NCBI RefSeq assembly: GCF_001905465.1
Contig: NZ_LISX01000004.1
Coordinates: 493,667-557,666, forward strand
Direction: 5' to 3'
Length of the DNA: 64,000 nucleotides
Origin: Kitasatospora sp. CB01950
GTDB taxonomy: Bacteria; Actinomycetota; Actinomycetes; Streptomycetales; Streptomycetaceae
Shown here: piece by piece, positions 34,801 to 43,629 of the stretch
Layout: the number at the start of each line of letters is the position of its first letter
Position numbering within the stretch: position 1 is the stretch's first letter
Program-made: the position numbers and the translations under genes
The notes under the pieces: model-generated
Seen by the model: the letters and a program-made list of their open reading frames with translations, nothing else
The model's database searches: none
Told to the model about the DNA's origin: nothing

Positions 34801-35385
34801 TCAGCGGAAGAACGCGATCCCGTCGTCCGGGAGGTCGTTGACGTCCTTGATCAGCTGCGCCGGGTTGAGCACCTTCTTCAGCTGCGCCGACATGTACGGC
34901 CGCAGCGGCACCTCGGGAGCGGCCTTCTCGCCGACCCACAGCAGCTCGTCCTTGACGAGGCCGAACAGGCGCTTGCCGCCGCTGTAGGGGGCCGCGCCCT
35001 CGATCCGGGCGACCGCGTCGGTGGCCAGGTCGATCTGCGGCTTGCCGTCGTGCAGCTTGCCGTACCAGATCTCGACGGTGCCGTCGTCGCGCACCGAGGA
35101 GACCTCGATCTCGCGCTCGCCGCTGGTGCCGTGCTGGTTGCTGGTCACCCGCCAGAAGGCGTGCTCCATCTCCAGCGGGCGGACCTTCTCGCCCTGCTCG
35201 TCGAGCACCCAGGTACGGGAGCGGAACTCCAGGAAGGGTCGTCCGTCGTGGCGGAAGACGATCTCCTGGCCGAAGTTGCACTTCTCCGAGCCGGGGAAGT
35301 CGTGGACGCCCGCGCCCTCCCAGGTACCGAGGAGGAAGGCGAGCGGGACGACGTCCCGGTGGAGGTCGGAAGGAATCTCGATCAT
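34801..35385 (-). CDS. Nitrobindin-like (FABP/DUF1794) beta-barrel protein
   Basis: A 194-residue beta barrel of the nitrobindin/FABP-like family with the hallmark FLLGTWEGAG (GxWxGxG) near the N-terminus. Family members bind ferric haem and isomerise peroxynitrite using a proximal His close to the C-terminus. The equivalent C-terminal segment here is VPLRPYMSAQLKKVL with Tyr where His is expected, so haem binding is doubtful (a ferric nitrobindin-like protein). Cytosolic; function unknown. Between nur and a 35-residue membrane protein, same strand. Confidence 0.82.
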   Translation of the reverse strand: MIEIPSDLHRDVVPLAFLLGTWEGAGVHDFPGSEKCNFGQEIVFRHDGRPFLEFRSRTWVLDEQGEKVRPLEMEHAFWRVTSNQHGTSGEREIEVSSVRDDGTVEIWYGKLHDGKPQIDLATDAVARIEGAAPYSGGKRLFGLVKDELLWVGEKAAPEVPLRPYMSAQLKKVLNPAQLIKDVNDLPDDGIAFFR

Positions 35386-35436
35386 GGTCCTGGCTGCTGT
35401 CGTCGGACGGTTACCGGCTCAACCGTACGGCAGTGC

Positions 35437-35544
35437 TCAGCGCTGGCCCTGGTAGAGCTTCATCACGGAGAAGATGGCGAACCAGGTGATCAGCACGGCC
35501 ACCAGAACCAGGACACTTTCGAAGAAGATCTCAAGACCGGACAC
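35437..35544 (-). CDS. 35-residue single-span membrane protein
   Basis: A small ORF: GTG start 35544, with GGGAG 8 bp upstream, reading MSGLEIFFES then VLVLVAVLITWFAIFSVM and KLYQGQR before TGA. One clear membrane helix (about residues 8-28) with a basic end, and codon use with GC-rich third positions like its neighbours. Ribosome site plus hydrophobic composition argue that it is real. Function unknown. It lies 51 bp upstream of the nitrobindin-like gene and may be cotranscribed with it. Confidence 0.72.
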   Translation of the reverse strand: MSGLEIFFESVLVLVAVLITWFAIFSVMKLYQGQR

Positions 35545-35588
35545 GGTGTGCTCCCAGGGGCGGGTTCGACGGAGGAACGGGGCTCTCC

Positions 35589-35630
35589 ACTACGGCCGGG
35601 AGTCTATCGGGCGGCCCCTGCGGCCGTAGT
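35589..35630. promoter_or_regulatory. Inverted repeat before the DsrE-like gene
   Basis: Perfect 10-bp arms ACTACGGCCG (35589-35598) and CGGCCGTAGT (35621-35630) flank 22 bases, ending 9 bp before the ATG at 35640. The right arm overlaps a TAGTCT -10-like hexamer (35627-35632). An operator or a 5' stem-loop is possible. Confidence 0.4.
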
Positions 35631-35639
35631 CTCTGGGGC

Positions 35640-36002
35640 ATGTCGAAGAAGCTGGTCATCAAGGTCACCGCCGGTGCGGACGCGCCGGAGCGCTGCTCGC
35701 AGGCCTTCACGGTCGCCTCGGTCGCGGTCGCCAGCGGCGTGCCGGTCTCGCTCTGGCTCACCGGTGAGTCCTCGTGGTTCGCGCTGCCCGGCAAGGCCGC
35801 CGAGTTCGAGCTGCCGCACGCCGCGCCGCTGCCCGACCTGCTGGAGGCGATCCTCGCCGCCGGCTCCGTCACCCTGTGCACCCAGTGCGCGGCGCGCCGG
35901 GAGATCGGCCGGGCGGACGTCATCGAGGGTGTGCGGATCGCCGGCGCGCAGGTGTTCCTGTCCGAGGTAATGGCGGACGACACCCAGGCGCTCGTCTACT
36001 GA
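35640..36002 (+). CDS. DsrE-family sulfur-relay-like protein
   Basis: A 120-residue DsrE/DsrF-like protein. The alpha/beta fold begins KKLVIKVTAGADAPERCSQAF. A CTQC pair sits at LCTQCAARREI, where DsrE-type proteins carry persulfide-binding Cys. LWLTGESSWFALPG precedes it. A role in passing sulfur is suggested by the Cys motif and by rhodanese, DUF1416 and MoaD-like genes nearby, but it is unproven. Converges with the DUF3099 gene with a 4-bp gap. Confidence 0.78.
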   Translation: MSKKLVIKVTAGADAPERCSQAFTVASVAVASGVPVSLWLTGESSWFALPGKAAEFELPHAAPLPDLLEAILAAGSVTLCTQCAARREIGRADVIEGVRIAGAQVFLSEVMADDTQALVY

Positions 36003-36006
36003 TCCG

Positions 36007-36285
36007 CTACCGCTCGTCGGGGGGCTCGTGGTCCGGCCGGTCCCGGTCGTGGCCGCGCTGCTCCCAGTGCGGGTCGTCCCAGCGCGGGTCGTTCCACCAG
36101 TCGTCGTCCTTGTCGCGCCGGTTGGCGAGGACGGCGGCCAGCGGCGGTATCACCATGGCGACCACGCACATGCCGATGGCGGCGCCGACCGAGTAGAAGC
36201 GCACCACGCCCCAGGCGAGGACGAACAGCCCCAGGCAGACGCCCATCATCACGAAGTAGCGCACATGCCGCCGGTGTGCCTGCAC
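36007..36285 (-). CDS. DUF3099 membrane protein
   Basis: About 92 residues with two adjacent membrane segments (YFVMMGVCLGLFVLAWGVV and VGAAIGMCVVAMVIPPLAAV) followed by a charged, Trp/Asp/His-rich cytosolic tail (DDDWWNDPRWDDPHWEQRG). This is the DUF3099 pattern found throughout actinobacteria. Function is unknown. GTG 36285 is the likely start, but the ribosome site is poor and a GTG at 36264 cannot be excluded. Confidence 0.75.
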   Translation of the reverse strand: MQAHRRHVRYFVMMGVCLGLFVLAWGVVRFYSVGAAIGMCVVAMVIPPLAAVLANRRDKDDDWWNDPRWDDPHWEQRGHDRDRPDHEPPDER

Positions 36286-36301
36286 GCTTCCAGGGTAGGC
36301 C

Positions 36302-36337
36302 GAGGGCCCCGGACGCCGTAAGACGTCCGGGGCCCTC
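36302..36337 (-). terminator. Terminator of the rhodanese-DUF1416 operon
   Basis: A 14-bp perfect stem GAGGGCCCCGGACG (36302-36315) pairs with 36324-36337 around CCGTAAGA, directly after the DUF1416 stop and upstream of the DUF3099 gene. Confidence 0.85.
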
Positions 36338-36347
36338 TCCGCAGTCG

Positions 36348-36638
36348 TCAGACCGCGATCGCGACCTCGGTGAACTCGCCCTGGGTGGCGACCACCTGGC
36401 GGTCCACGGTGGCGCCGGGCACCAGGGCCCGCAGGGTCCACTTGCCCGGGCGGGCGAAGAACCGGAACTGCCCGGTCGCCGAGGTCGGGACCTCGGCGGT
36501 GAACTCGCCGTTCTCGTCCAGCAGCCGCACGTAGCCGTTGACCGGCTCCTCGTTGCGGGTCACCGAACCCTGGATGATCGTCTCGTTCGCCACGTCAACT
36601 CCTGCCAGGTCCGGGCCGCCGGCCTTCGCACCGCACAT
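36348..36638 (-). CDS. sseC: DUF1416 (SseC-type) protein
   Basis: A 96-residue protein of the DUF1416 family, called SseC in mycobacteria, where it is paired with the CysA2/CysA3 thiosulfate sulfurtransferase. The N-terminus MCGAKAGGPDL keeps the conserved Cys2. The body is a transthyretin-like beta sandwich (IIQGSVTRNEEPVNGYVRLL, GQFRFFARPGKWTLRALVPG). It lies 39 bp after the rhodanese stop and is surely in the same transcript. A role in sulfur metabolism comes from this pairing. Confidence 0.88.
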   Translation of the reverse strand: MCGAKAGGPDLAGVDVANETIIQGSVTRNEEPVNGYVRLLDENGEFTAEVPTSATGQFRFFARPGKWTLRALVPGATVDRQVVATQGEFTEVAIAV

Positions 36639-36677
36639 GTCTGTTCTCCCTCTTCCTTGCTTCGCGCGAGCCGGGGC

Positions 36678-37511
36678 TCAGTTGCCGAGCTCGATCGGCA
36701 CGCCGACGAGGCTGCCGTACTCGGTCCACGAGCCGTCGTAGTTCTTGACGTTCTCCTGGCCGAGCAGCTCGTGCAGGACGAACCAGGTGAGCGCGGAGCG
36801 CTCGCCGATCCGGCAGTACGCGATGGTGTCGGTGGCCAGGTCGACGCCCTCGGCCTCGTAGAGCGCCTTCAGCTCGTCGTCGCTCTTGAGGGTGCCGTCG
36901 TCGTTGGCGTTCTTCGCCCACGGGATGTTCTTCGCGGTCGGCACGTGGCCGGGGCGCTGCGACTGCTCCTGCGGGAGGTGGGCCGGGGCGAGCAGCTTGC
37001 CGGAGAACTCGTCGGGCGAGCGGACGTCGACCAGGTTCAGGGTGCCGATCGCGTTGAGCACGTCGTCCCGGAAGGCGCGGATCGAGGAGTCGGCCGGCTG
37101 CGCGGTGTACTGGGTGGCGGCCCGCTCGGGCTGCTCGACGACCAGTTCGCGGGAGTCCAGCTCCCACTTCTTGCGGCCGCCGTCCAGCAGGCGGACGTCG
37201 CCGTGGCCGTACAGCTTGAAGTACCAGTAGGCGTACGAGGCGAACCAGTTGTTGTTGCCGCCGTACAGCACCACCGTGTTGTCGTTGGCGATGCCCTTGG
37301 CGGACAGCAGTGCCTCGAAGCCGGCCTGGTCGATGAAGTCGCGGCGGACCGGGTCCTGCAGGTCCTTCTGCCAGTCGATCCGGACCGCGTTGCGGATGTG
37401 GTTCTTGTCGTAGGCGGCGGTGTCTTCGTCGACCTCGACGACGACCACCTTCGGGTCGTCCAGGTGGGCCTGAACCCAGTCGGCATCGACCAGGACGTCG
37501 GTGCGGCTCAT
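36678..37511 (-). CDS. cysA: Thiosulfate sulfurtransferase (tandem rhodanese)
   Basis: A 277-residue two-domain rhodanese moving sulfane sulfur from thiosulfate to acceptors. The inactive N-terminal domain has VDADWVQAHLDDPKVVVVEV and RRDFIDQAGFE. The active C-terminal domain carries the Cys loop AYCRIGERSALTWF. Ends YDGSWTEYGSLVGVPIELGN. ATG 37511 follows GGAG by about 8 bp. A Cys-rich leader peptide encoded 230 bp upstream suggests cysteine-responsive attenuation of this gene and DUF1416, as reported for mycobacterial cysA2. Confidence 0.93.
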   Translation of the reverse strand: MSRTDVLVDADWVQAHLDDPKVVVVEVDEDTAAYDKNHIRNAVRIDWQKDLQDPVRRDFIDQAGFEALLSAKGIANDNTVVLYGGNNNWFASYAYWYFKLYGHGDVRLLDGGRKKWELDSRELVVEQPERAATQYTAQPADSSIRAFRDDVLNAIGTLNLVDVRSPDEFSGKLLAPAHLPQEQSQRPGHVPTAKNIPWAKNANDDGTLKSDDELKALYEAEGVDLATDTIAYCRIGERSALTWFVLHELLGQENVKNYDGSWTEYGSLVGVPIELGN

Positions 37512-37740
37512 TGCTGATTCTCCATCCGGGGGCGGTTGGCGGAAGGCTGCTGGAGGGTCTCCCGGGCCGCGTTGCCCGCACACCTGTCCGCATGCTGGGA
37601 CGGCGTGAGGTGCGGCAGAGCCGGGAGGTCGATCGTGAGAGGTGTGCTCGTCGTCCCCGACGCACCGGTGCGCAAATGCTGCCGGTTCGCGGCGTCGGGA
37701 CGGGGGCGGGCGTGCCGTGACTGGGGTCAGGACCGCCCGG

Positions 37741-37821
37741 TCAGCGCATTCGACACAGGCAGCTCGACACGCGGCAGTGGTCTACCGCCCGCCGCTTTGT
37801 GAGGTCCGCCTGTCGCTTCAT
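37741..37821 (-). CDS. Leaderless cysteine-rich leader peptide (attenuator ORF) upstream of rhodanese
   Basis: A 26-codon ORF: MKRQADLTKRRAVDHCR followed by VSSCLCRMR and TGA. The xVDHCRVSSxLCR pattern is that of actinobacterial sulfur-gene leader peptides. Three Cys codons (TGC, TGC, TGT) fall within eight codons near the 3' end. No ribosome site precedes the ATG, but a -10 (TAGCAT) ends exactly 7 bp before it, so the mRNA should start at the A of ATG. Mycobacterial polycysteine uORFs before cysA2 act as cysteine-responsive attenuators; the same role is inferred here. Confidence 0.82.
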   Translation of the reverse strand: MKRQADLTKRRAVDHCRVSSCLCRMR

Positions 37822-37828
37822 GACGACG

Positions 37829-37858
37829 ATGCTAGGGACTCCGGAGGGGCGCTGTCAT
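37829..37858 (-). promoter_or_regulatory. Promoter of the Cys leader-rhodanese-DUF1416 transcript
   Basis: On the minus strand: -35 ATGACA (37853-37858, 5 of 6 to TTGACA), spacer 18, -10 TAGCAT (37829-37834). Seven bases separate the -10 from the leader ATG at 37821, predicting a leaderless start. Confidence 0.72.
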
Positions 37859-38020
37859 CATCGTGTCGAATACTGAGACCAGATCGCTCGAATCCTGGGA
37901 TTTACCTCTTTTCCACCGCGCGCCGACGGGCCCGGACCCCGTGCGGGGACCGGGCGAACCGGTGCTGCGGAGGATTTCTCCGGCGGTGCTGGACAGACTG
38001 TCTCGCCCACCGGACAGGCG

Positions 38021-38695
38021 TCAGTGTCCGAGCGTGGTGCCGGGGGCGACGGTGAAGCGCAGCCGCACGCCGCCCGCCTCCGGGGTGGCCTCGGCCAGCG
38101 ACAGGCCCTTGGGCAGACCGGTCAGCCGGAACTTCTGGGGCTTCAGCAGGTCTCCGGCCAGGCCCTTCAACGAGGCGGCGGTGCCGGTCAGTTGGAGGCC
38201 GTCGACGACGATCGTGTCGGGGCCCTCGCTGTGCAGCTTGCCCTCGATCCCGCCGCCGGGCACCGAGGCCTTCACGGCGCCGGGGCCGGCGTACTCCAGG
38301 CCGAGCAGGCCGCCGCCCTTCATGAACTTGGCGAGGTCCTTGTACTCGACCACGCCCTGGCCGTCGCCGCGTCCGACCGTCACGCCCCGGTAGGAGTCGG
38401 TGAACTTCACCTGGGACAGGTCGGCCTTGAAGGCGTGCACCGTCACGCGCTCCTTGCCGTCGGTGACGGTCATCCCGTCCGAGGAGAGCGTGACCTGGTC
38501 GAGCTCCCCGGCGACCGCGCTGGTCAGGAAGGGGACGTCGCCGATCTCGACGGTCGGCTTCTCGGTCAGCCAGCCGGAGGAGACCGCGGCGTCGGCGGCC
38601 TGGTCCTCCGCGACCCCGACGGCCACCCGGTCGGCGGCGACCAGCAGGCCGCCCACCACGCCGAGTCCGATCAGCAGCTTCACCGCGCCATGCAT
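38021..38695 (-). CDS. DUF2993/LmeA-family lipid-binding protein
   Basis: A 224-residue secreted or membrane-anchored protein with N-terminal hydrophobic segment (MHGAVKLLIGLGVVGGLLVA). It has the DUF2993 pattern: VAEDQAADAAVSSGWLTEKPTVEIGDVPFLTSAVAG-type start, AFKADLSQVKFT, VDGLQLTGTAASL. Mycobacterial LmeA of this family binds phospholipid and helps lipomannan elongation; in streptomycetes the role is unknown. Start ATG 38695. About 500 bp of mostly regulatory sequence separates it from the rhodanese gene. Confidence 0.82.
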   Translation of the reverse strand: MHGAVKLLIGLGVVGGLLVAADRVAVGVAEDQAADAAVSSGWLTEKPTVEIGDVPFLTSAVAGELDQVTLSSDGMTVTDGKERVTVHAFKADLSQVKFTDSYRGVTVGRGDGQGVVEYKDLAKFMKGGGLLGLEYAGPGAVKASVPGGGIEGKLHSEGPDTIVVDGLQLTGTAASLKGLAGDLLKPQKFRLTGLPKGLSLAEATPEAGGVRLRFTVAPGTTLGH

Positions 38696-38806
38696 CGTTC
38701 CCCCTGAAAGGCTCCGGCCGGACCGCTCCGTCGACGAACCGGTCCCGGACATAGGACGATCGCACGGATACCCGGGTTCCGGCGCGACACTCCGCCGAAC
38801 CCGCGG

Positions 38807-39112
38807 TCAACCACCGGCGAACGGCGGCAGCACCTCGACGGTGCCGCCCTCGGTCAGCGGCACCGAGGCGTGCTCCCGGCCGCCCACCGGGTCGCCGTCC
38901 ACCAGGTACGAGCACATGCCCAGCACCCGCAGCAGCTCCGGCCGCCCGGCGTGCTCGGCCCGCACCGCGGCCAGCGCCTCGGCCAGCGTGACGGCCAGGT
39001 ACGGCTCCTCGGCCCGGCCCGCCGCGGCCTTGGCGGCAGCCCAGTAGCGGACCGTCCCGTTCACCCGCACAGGTGAATCCGAGGTGGAACGGGCATCGGC
39101 GGTCGCGGTCAC
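38807..39112 (-). CDS. MoaD/ThiS-type sulfur-carrier protein
   Basis: A 101-residue ubiquitin-fold protein ending VLPPFAGG. The terminal Gly-Gly is adenylated and thiocarboxylated in MoaD/ThiS carriers. Preceding segments [20 protein letters not shown] and [29 protein letters not shown] fit the family. No moaE, thiG or E1-like gene is adjacent, so its pathway is open. GTG 39112, 5 bp after GAGAGGGG, is the start. It is divergent from glnR. Confidence 0.85.
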   Translation of the reverse strand: MTATADARSTSDSPVRVNGTVRYWAAAKAAAGRAEEPYLAVTLAEALAAVRAEHAGRPELLRVLGMCSYLVDGDPVGGREHASVPLTEGGTVEVLPPFAGG

Positions 39113-39486
39113 GGCAACCCCTCTCGGTGGTCCTCGCCCGGTACGGCGGCAGCGGCCCGGTGCGGCCCCATCATCGCCCCCGGCCCCCGCCGCCGGGCAA
39201 ACCTCCCAGGTCATCACGGGGGCGCAAGGTGTCGTACCTCACCCGTTCCGGGACCCCTCGCGGGCCCGTGCGCCGCCCGCGCCACTCCCGACCGCAGGGG
39301 CGGTCGGCTATTCTCGATTCCGAGAGGGATCCGGGCAGAGTCGCCCCCGGGTCCTTTTGTGCTTTCAGGACGCCAGTCGGACGTTCCGGCGCACGGTGCC
39401 CCACCCGCACCGGCCGCCGGACCGACCCCGCCGCCGACCGCACGACGACGTGCCGGCAGCCGGCGGACAGAGCGGAGGGACCGCCG
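39113..39486. other. Intergenic region upstream of glnR
   Basis: 374 bp between the MoaD-like gene and the candidate uORF. I see no convincing gene here. The AT-richer patch GGCTATTCTCGATTCCGAGAG (39304-39324) contains a small inverted repeat CTCGatTCCGAG and is a plausible promoter region for glnR. Confidence 0.4.
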
Positions 39487-39657
39487 ATGGACGAGGCAGC
39501 AGCGGGACGCCAGGGGATGCGCGAACCCCGGTCGGCCGCCGCCCCGTCCGCCGCCGCCCCCTCCGGGCCGTCGGCGCTCCCCCACCCTGTACCGCGCCCG
39601 CCGTCCCCGCGGCGGCCGCGACCGCGACGACCCGGAAAGGGGACTGGCCAGGTATGA
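39487..39657 (+). CDS. Possible 56-residue uORF translationally coupled to glnR
   Basis: ATG 39487 lies 7 bp after GGAGGG. The frame encodes [18 protein letters not shown], then a Pro/Arg-rich tail, and its TGA overlaps the glnR ATG (ATGA at 39654-39657). A good ribosome site and stop-start overlap argue for translation. The low-complexity tail argues against a conserved protein. It may serve to feed ribosomes to glnR. Uncertain. Confidence 0.35.
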   Translation: MDEAAAGRQGMREPRSAAAPSAAAPSGPSALPHPVPRPPSPRRPRPRRPGKGTGQV

Positions 39658-40385
39658 GTTCACTGCTCCTGCTGACCAACGCCCTGCAACCCTCCGCCGA
39701 GGTGCTGCCCGCCCTCGGCCTGCTGCTGCACAGCGTCCGGGTGGCCCCCGCCGAGGGATCCGCCCTGATCGACACCCCGAACGCCGACGTGATCCTGGTC
39801 GACGGGCGCCGCGACCTGCCGCAGATCCGCAGCCTCTGCCAGCTGCTGCGGTCCACCGGCATCGGCAGCCCGCTGATCCTGGTCGTCACCGAGGGCGGCC
39901 TGGCCGCCGTCACCGCCGAGTGGGGCATCGACGACGTGCTGCTGGACACCGCCGGCCCGGCCGAGGTCGAGGCCCGGCTGCGGCTCGCCCTCGGCCGCCT
40001 CCAGGTCGCCGTGGACGACTCCCCGATGGAGATCCGCAACGGCGACCTGTCGGTCGACGAGGCCACCTACTCCGCCAAGCTCAAGGGCCGCGTCCTCGAC
40101 CTCACCTTCAAGGAGTTCGAGCTCCTCAAGTACCTGGCGCAGCACCCCGGCCGGGTGTTCACCCGGGCCCAGCTGCTCCAGGAGGTGTGGGGCTACGACT
40201 ACTTCGGCGGCACCCGCACCGTGGACGTCCACGTGCGCCGGCTGCGGGCCAAACTCGGCGTCGAGAACGAGCAGTTGATCGGCACCGTGCGCAACGTCGG
40301 CTACCGCTTCGTGGTCCCGGAGCGGAGCGACAGGAGCGCCGAGCGGACGGAACCGGGCAGAGCCGCCGCGCACCGCGAACGCTGA
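39654..40385 (+). CDS. glnR: Nitrogen-metabolism response regulator GlnR
   Basis: A 243-residue OmpR-type orphan response regulator controlling glnA, amtB, nir and other nitrogen genes. The receiver-like domain (1-120) begins [21 protein letters not shown], with [20 protein letters not shown] around the atypical phosphorylation pocket. The effector domain (about 135-225) is [45 protein letters not shown] and GYRFVVP. No sensor kinase adjoins, as expected. The C-terminal tail after 225 is basic and low-complexity. ATG 39654 chosen from the conserved N-terminus. Confidence 0.95.
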   Translation: MSSLLLLTNALQPSAEVLPALGLLLHSVRVAPAEGSALIDTPNADVILVDGRRDLPQIRSLCQLLRSTGIGSPLILVVTEGGLAAVTAEWGIDDVLLDTAGPAEVEARLRLALGRLQVAVDDSPMEIRNGDLSVDEATYSAKLKGRVLDLTFKEFELLKYLAQHPGRVFTRAQLLQEVWGYDYFGGTRTVDVHVRRLRAKLGVENEQLIGTVRNVGYRFVVPERSDRSAERTEPGRAAAHRER

Positions 40386-40433
40386 TCGCCCGCGGGACGG
40401 GCCGGGCGGCGCCACCCCTCGCCCGGCTTGCCC

Positions 40434-40463
40434 GGATCGGTCCGATTCGGTCCCGATCGGTCC
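40434..40463. repeat. Three tandem 10-bp repeats between glnR and lacI-type gene
   Basis: GGATCGGTCC, GATTCGGTCC and CGATCGGTCC follow each other without gaps, sharing CGGTCC at exact 10-bp spacing (one helical turn). They lie about 37 bp upstream of the putative -35 of the LacI-family gene. Confidence 0.6.
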
Positions 40464-40499
40464 CCTCCGGCACCCCGTCCCACCAGGTCCGGCCCCGGC

Positions 40500-40527
40500 T
40501 CGACGCGCCGAGCCACCCGCGTAGACT
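40500..40527 (+). promoter_or_regulatory. Promoter of the LacI-family gene, probably leaderless
   Basis: -35 TCGACG (40500-40505), spacer 16, -10 TAGACT (40522-40527), then six C residues and the GTG at 40534. No ribosome site precedes the GTG, so a leaderless transcript is likely. Confidence 0.55.
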
Positions 40528-40533
40528 CCCCCC

Positions 40534-41574
40534 GTGGCCAAGGTGACGCGCGACGATGTAGCCCGACTGGCTGGGACCTCGACCGCGGTCGTCAGCTATG
40601 TGATCAACAATGGTCCCCGGCCGGTCGCCCCGGCCACCAGGGAAAAGGTGCTGGCCGCGATCGAGCAGCTCGGGTACCGCCCGAACTCCGTCGCCCAGGC
40701 GATGGCCTCCCGGCGCACCAACCTGATCGGCATGGTCGTCCCCGACGCCCGGCAGCCGTTCTTCGCGGAGATGGCGCACGCCGTGGAACGCGCCGCCTCC
40801 GAGCGCGGCAAGCTCGTGCTGATCGGCAACTCCGACTACGTCGACGACCGCGAGGTGCACTACGTCCGCGCCTTCCTCGGCATGCGGGTCTCCGGTCTGA
40901 TCCTGGTCAGCCAGGGCCCCTCGCAGCGCGCCGCCGAGGAGTTCGCCGCGATGGAGGGCGCCAAGGTGGTGCTGCTGCACCGCCGCCCCGAGGCGATCGA
41001 CGACGTCGCCGTGGTCACCGACGACGTCGGCGGCTCCGAACTGGTCGTCCGTCACCTGCTCGAAGTGCACGGTCACCCGTACGTGGCATGCTTCGGCGGC
41101 CCGGTGGAGTCGCCCGCGCCCGGCGACCCGGTCATCGACCACGTGGCCGGCTGGGAGCTCGCGATGGCCGCGCACGGCCTGCCCACCGAACCGCACCTGA
41201 TCGACGCCCCGTTCCACCGCTACGGCGCCTACCAGGTCGCGCTGGAGCTGCTCTCCTCCGACCGGCGGCCGCCGGCGATCTTCTGCTCCACCGACGACCA
41301 GGCGATCGGCGTGCTGCGGGCCGCCCGCGAACTCGGGCTGAAGGTCGGCAAGGACCTCGCGGTGGCCGGCTTCGACGACATCCCGGAGGCCGGGTTCGCC
41401 GACCCGCCGCTCACCACCGTCGCCTCCGACCGGGACGCGATGGCCCGGGCCGCCGTCGACCTGGTCCTCGACGACTCGCTGATGGTGCCCGGCAGCGACA
41501 CCGAACGGGTCCGCAAGTTCCCGTCCCGGCTGGTCGTGCGGCGTTCCTGCGGCTGCTCCGGCGACCCTGCCTGA
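40534..41574 (+). CDS. LacI-family transcriptional regulator
   Basis: A 346-residue LacI/GalR repressor. The N-terminal HTH is [28 protein letters not shown], followed by the hinge helix region [15 protein letters not shown]. The periplasmic-binding-like domain spans about 60-335 ([36 protein letters not shown]). It ends with LVVRRSCGC, the Cys-containing tail common in actinobacterial members. The sugar effector is unknown and no transporter or catabolic gene adjoins. It keeps a conserved position next to glnR and the HtrA-like gene. Confidence 0.92.
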   Translation: MAKVTRDDVARLAGTSTAVVSYVINNGPRPVAPATREKVLAAIEQLGYRPNSVAQAMASRRTNLIGMVVPDARQPFFAEMAHAVERAASERGKLVLIGNSDYVDDREVHYVRAFLGMRVSGLILVSQGPSQRAAEEFAAMEGAKVVLLHRRPEAIDDVAVVTDDVGGSELVVRHLLEVHGHPYVACFGGPVESPAPGDPVIDHVAGWELAMAAHGLPTEPHLIDAPFHRYGAYQVALELLSSDRRPPAIFCSTDDQAIGVLRAARELGLKVGKDLAVAGFDDIPEAGFADPPLTTVASDRDAMARAAVDLVLDDSLMVPGSDTERVRKFPSRLVVRRSCGCSGDPA

Positions 41575-41597
41575 TCTCCGTCCTGACCAGGCTTTAT

Positions 41598-41617
41598 GAG
41601 AAGCTGACGCGCTTCTC
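41598..41617. promoter_or_regulatory. Inverted repeat GAGAAGC-N6-GCTTCTC
   Basis: Perfect 7-bp arms (41598-41604, 41611-41617) lie 23 bp after the LacI-family stop. Followed by TCAT repeats at 11-bp spacing (41640s) before the protease gene. Weak terminator or operator. Confidence 0.4.
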
Positions 41618-41675
41618 GGGGAACTCGTACCGCCCTCTCATCGAACGTTCATGAAGCGGGCGGAACGTCATCCCC

Positions 41676-42779
<1,104 letters not shown>

Positions 42780-42852
42780 CACCCGCCGGTTCCGTCCCCG
42801 AGCGACGGACAATGGCCACGACCGCACCGGACTCAGAAAGGGCCCCGCGCCG

Positions 42853-43625
<773 letters not shown>

Positions 43626-43629
<4 letters not shown>

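Noticed and set aside
37512..38020. Additional protein-coding genes between the rhodanese and LmeA-like genes
   Set aside because: Apart from the 26-codon leader peptide, the open frames here are Arg/Pro-rich with no ribosome site and no recognisable pattern.
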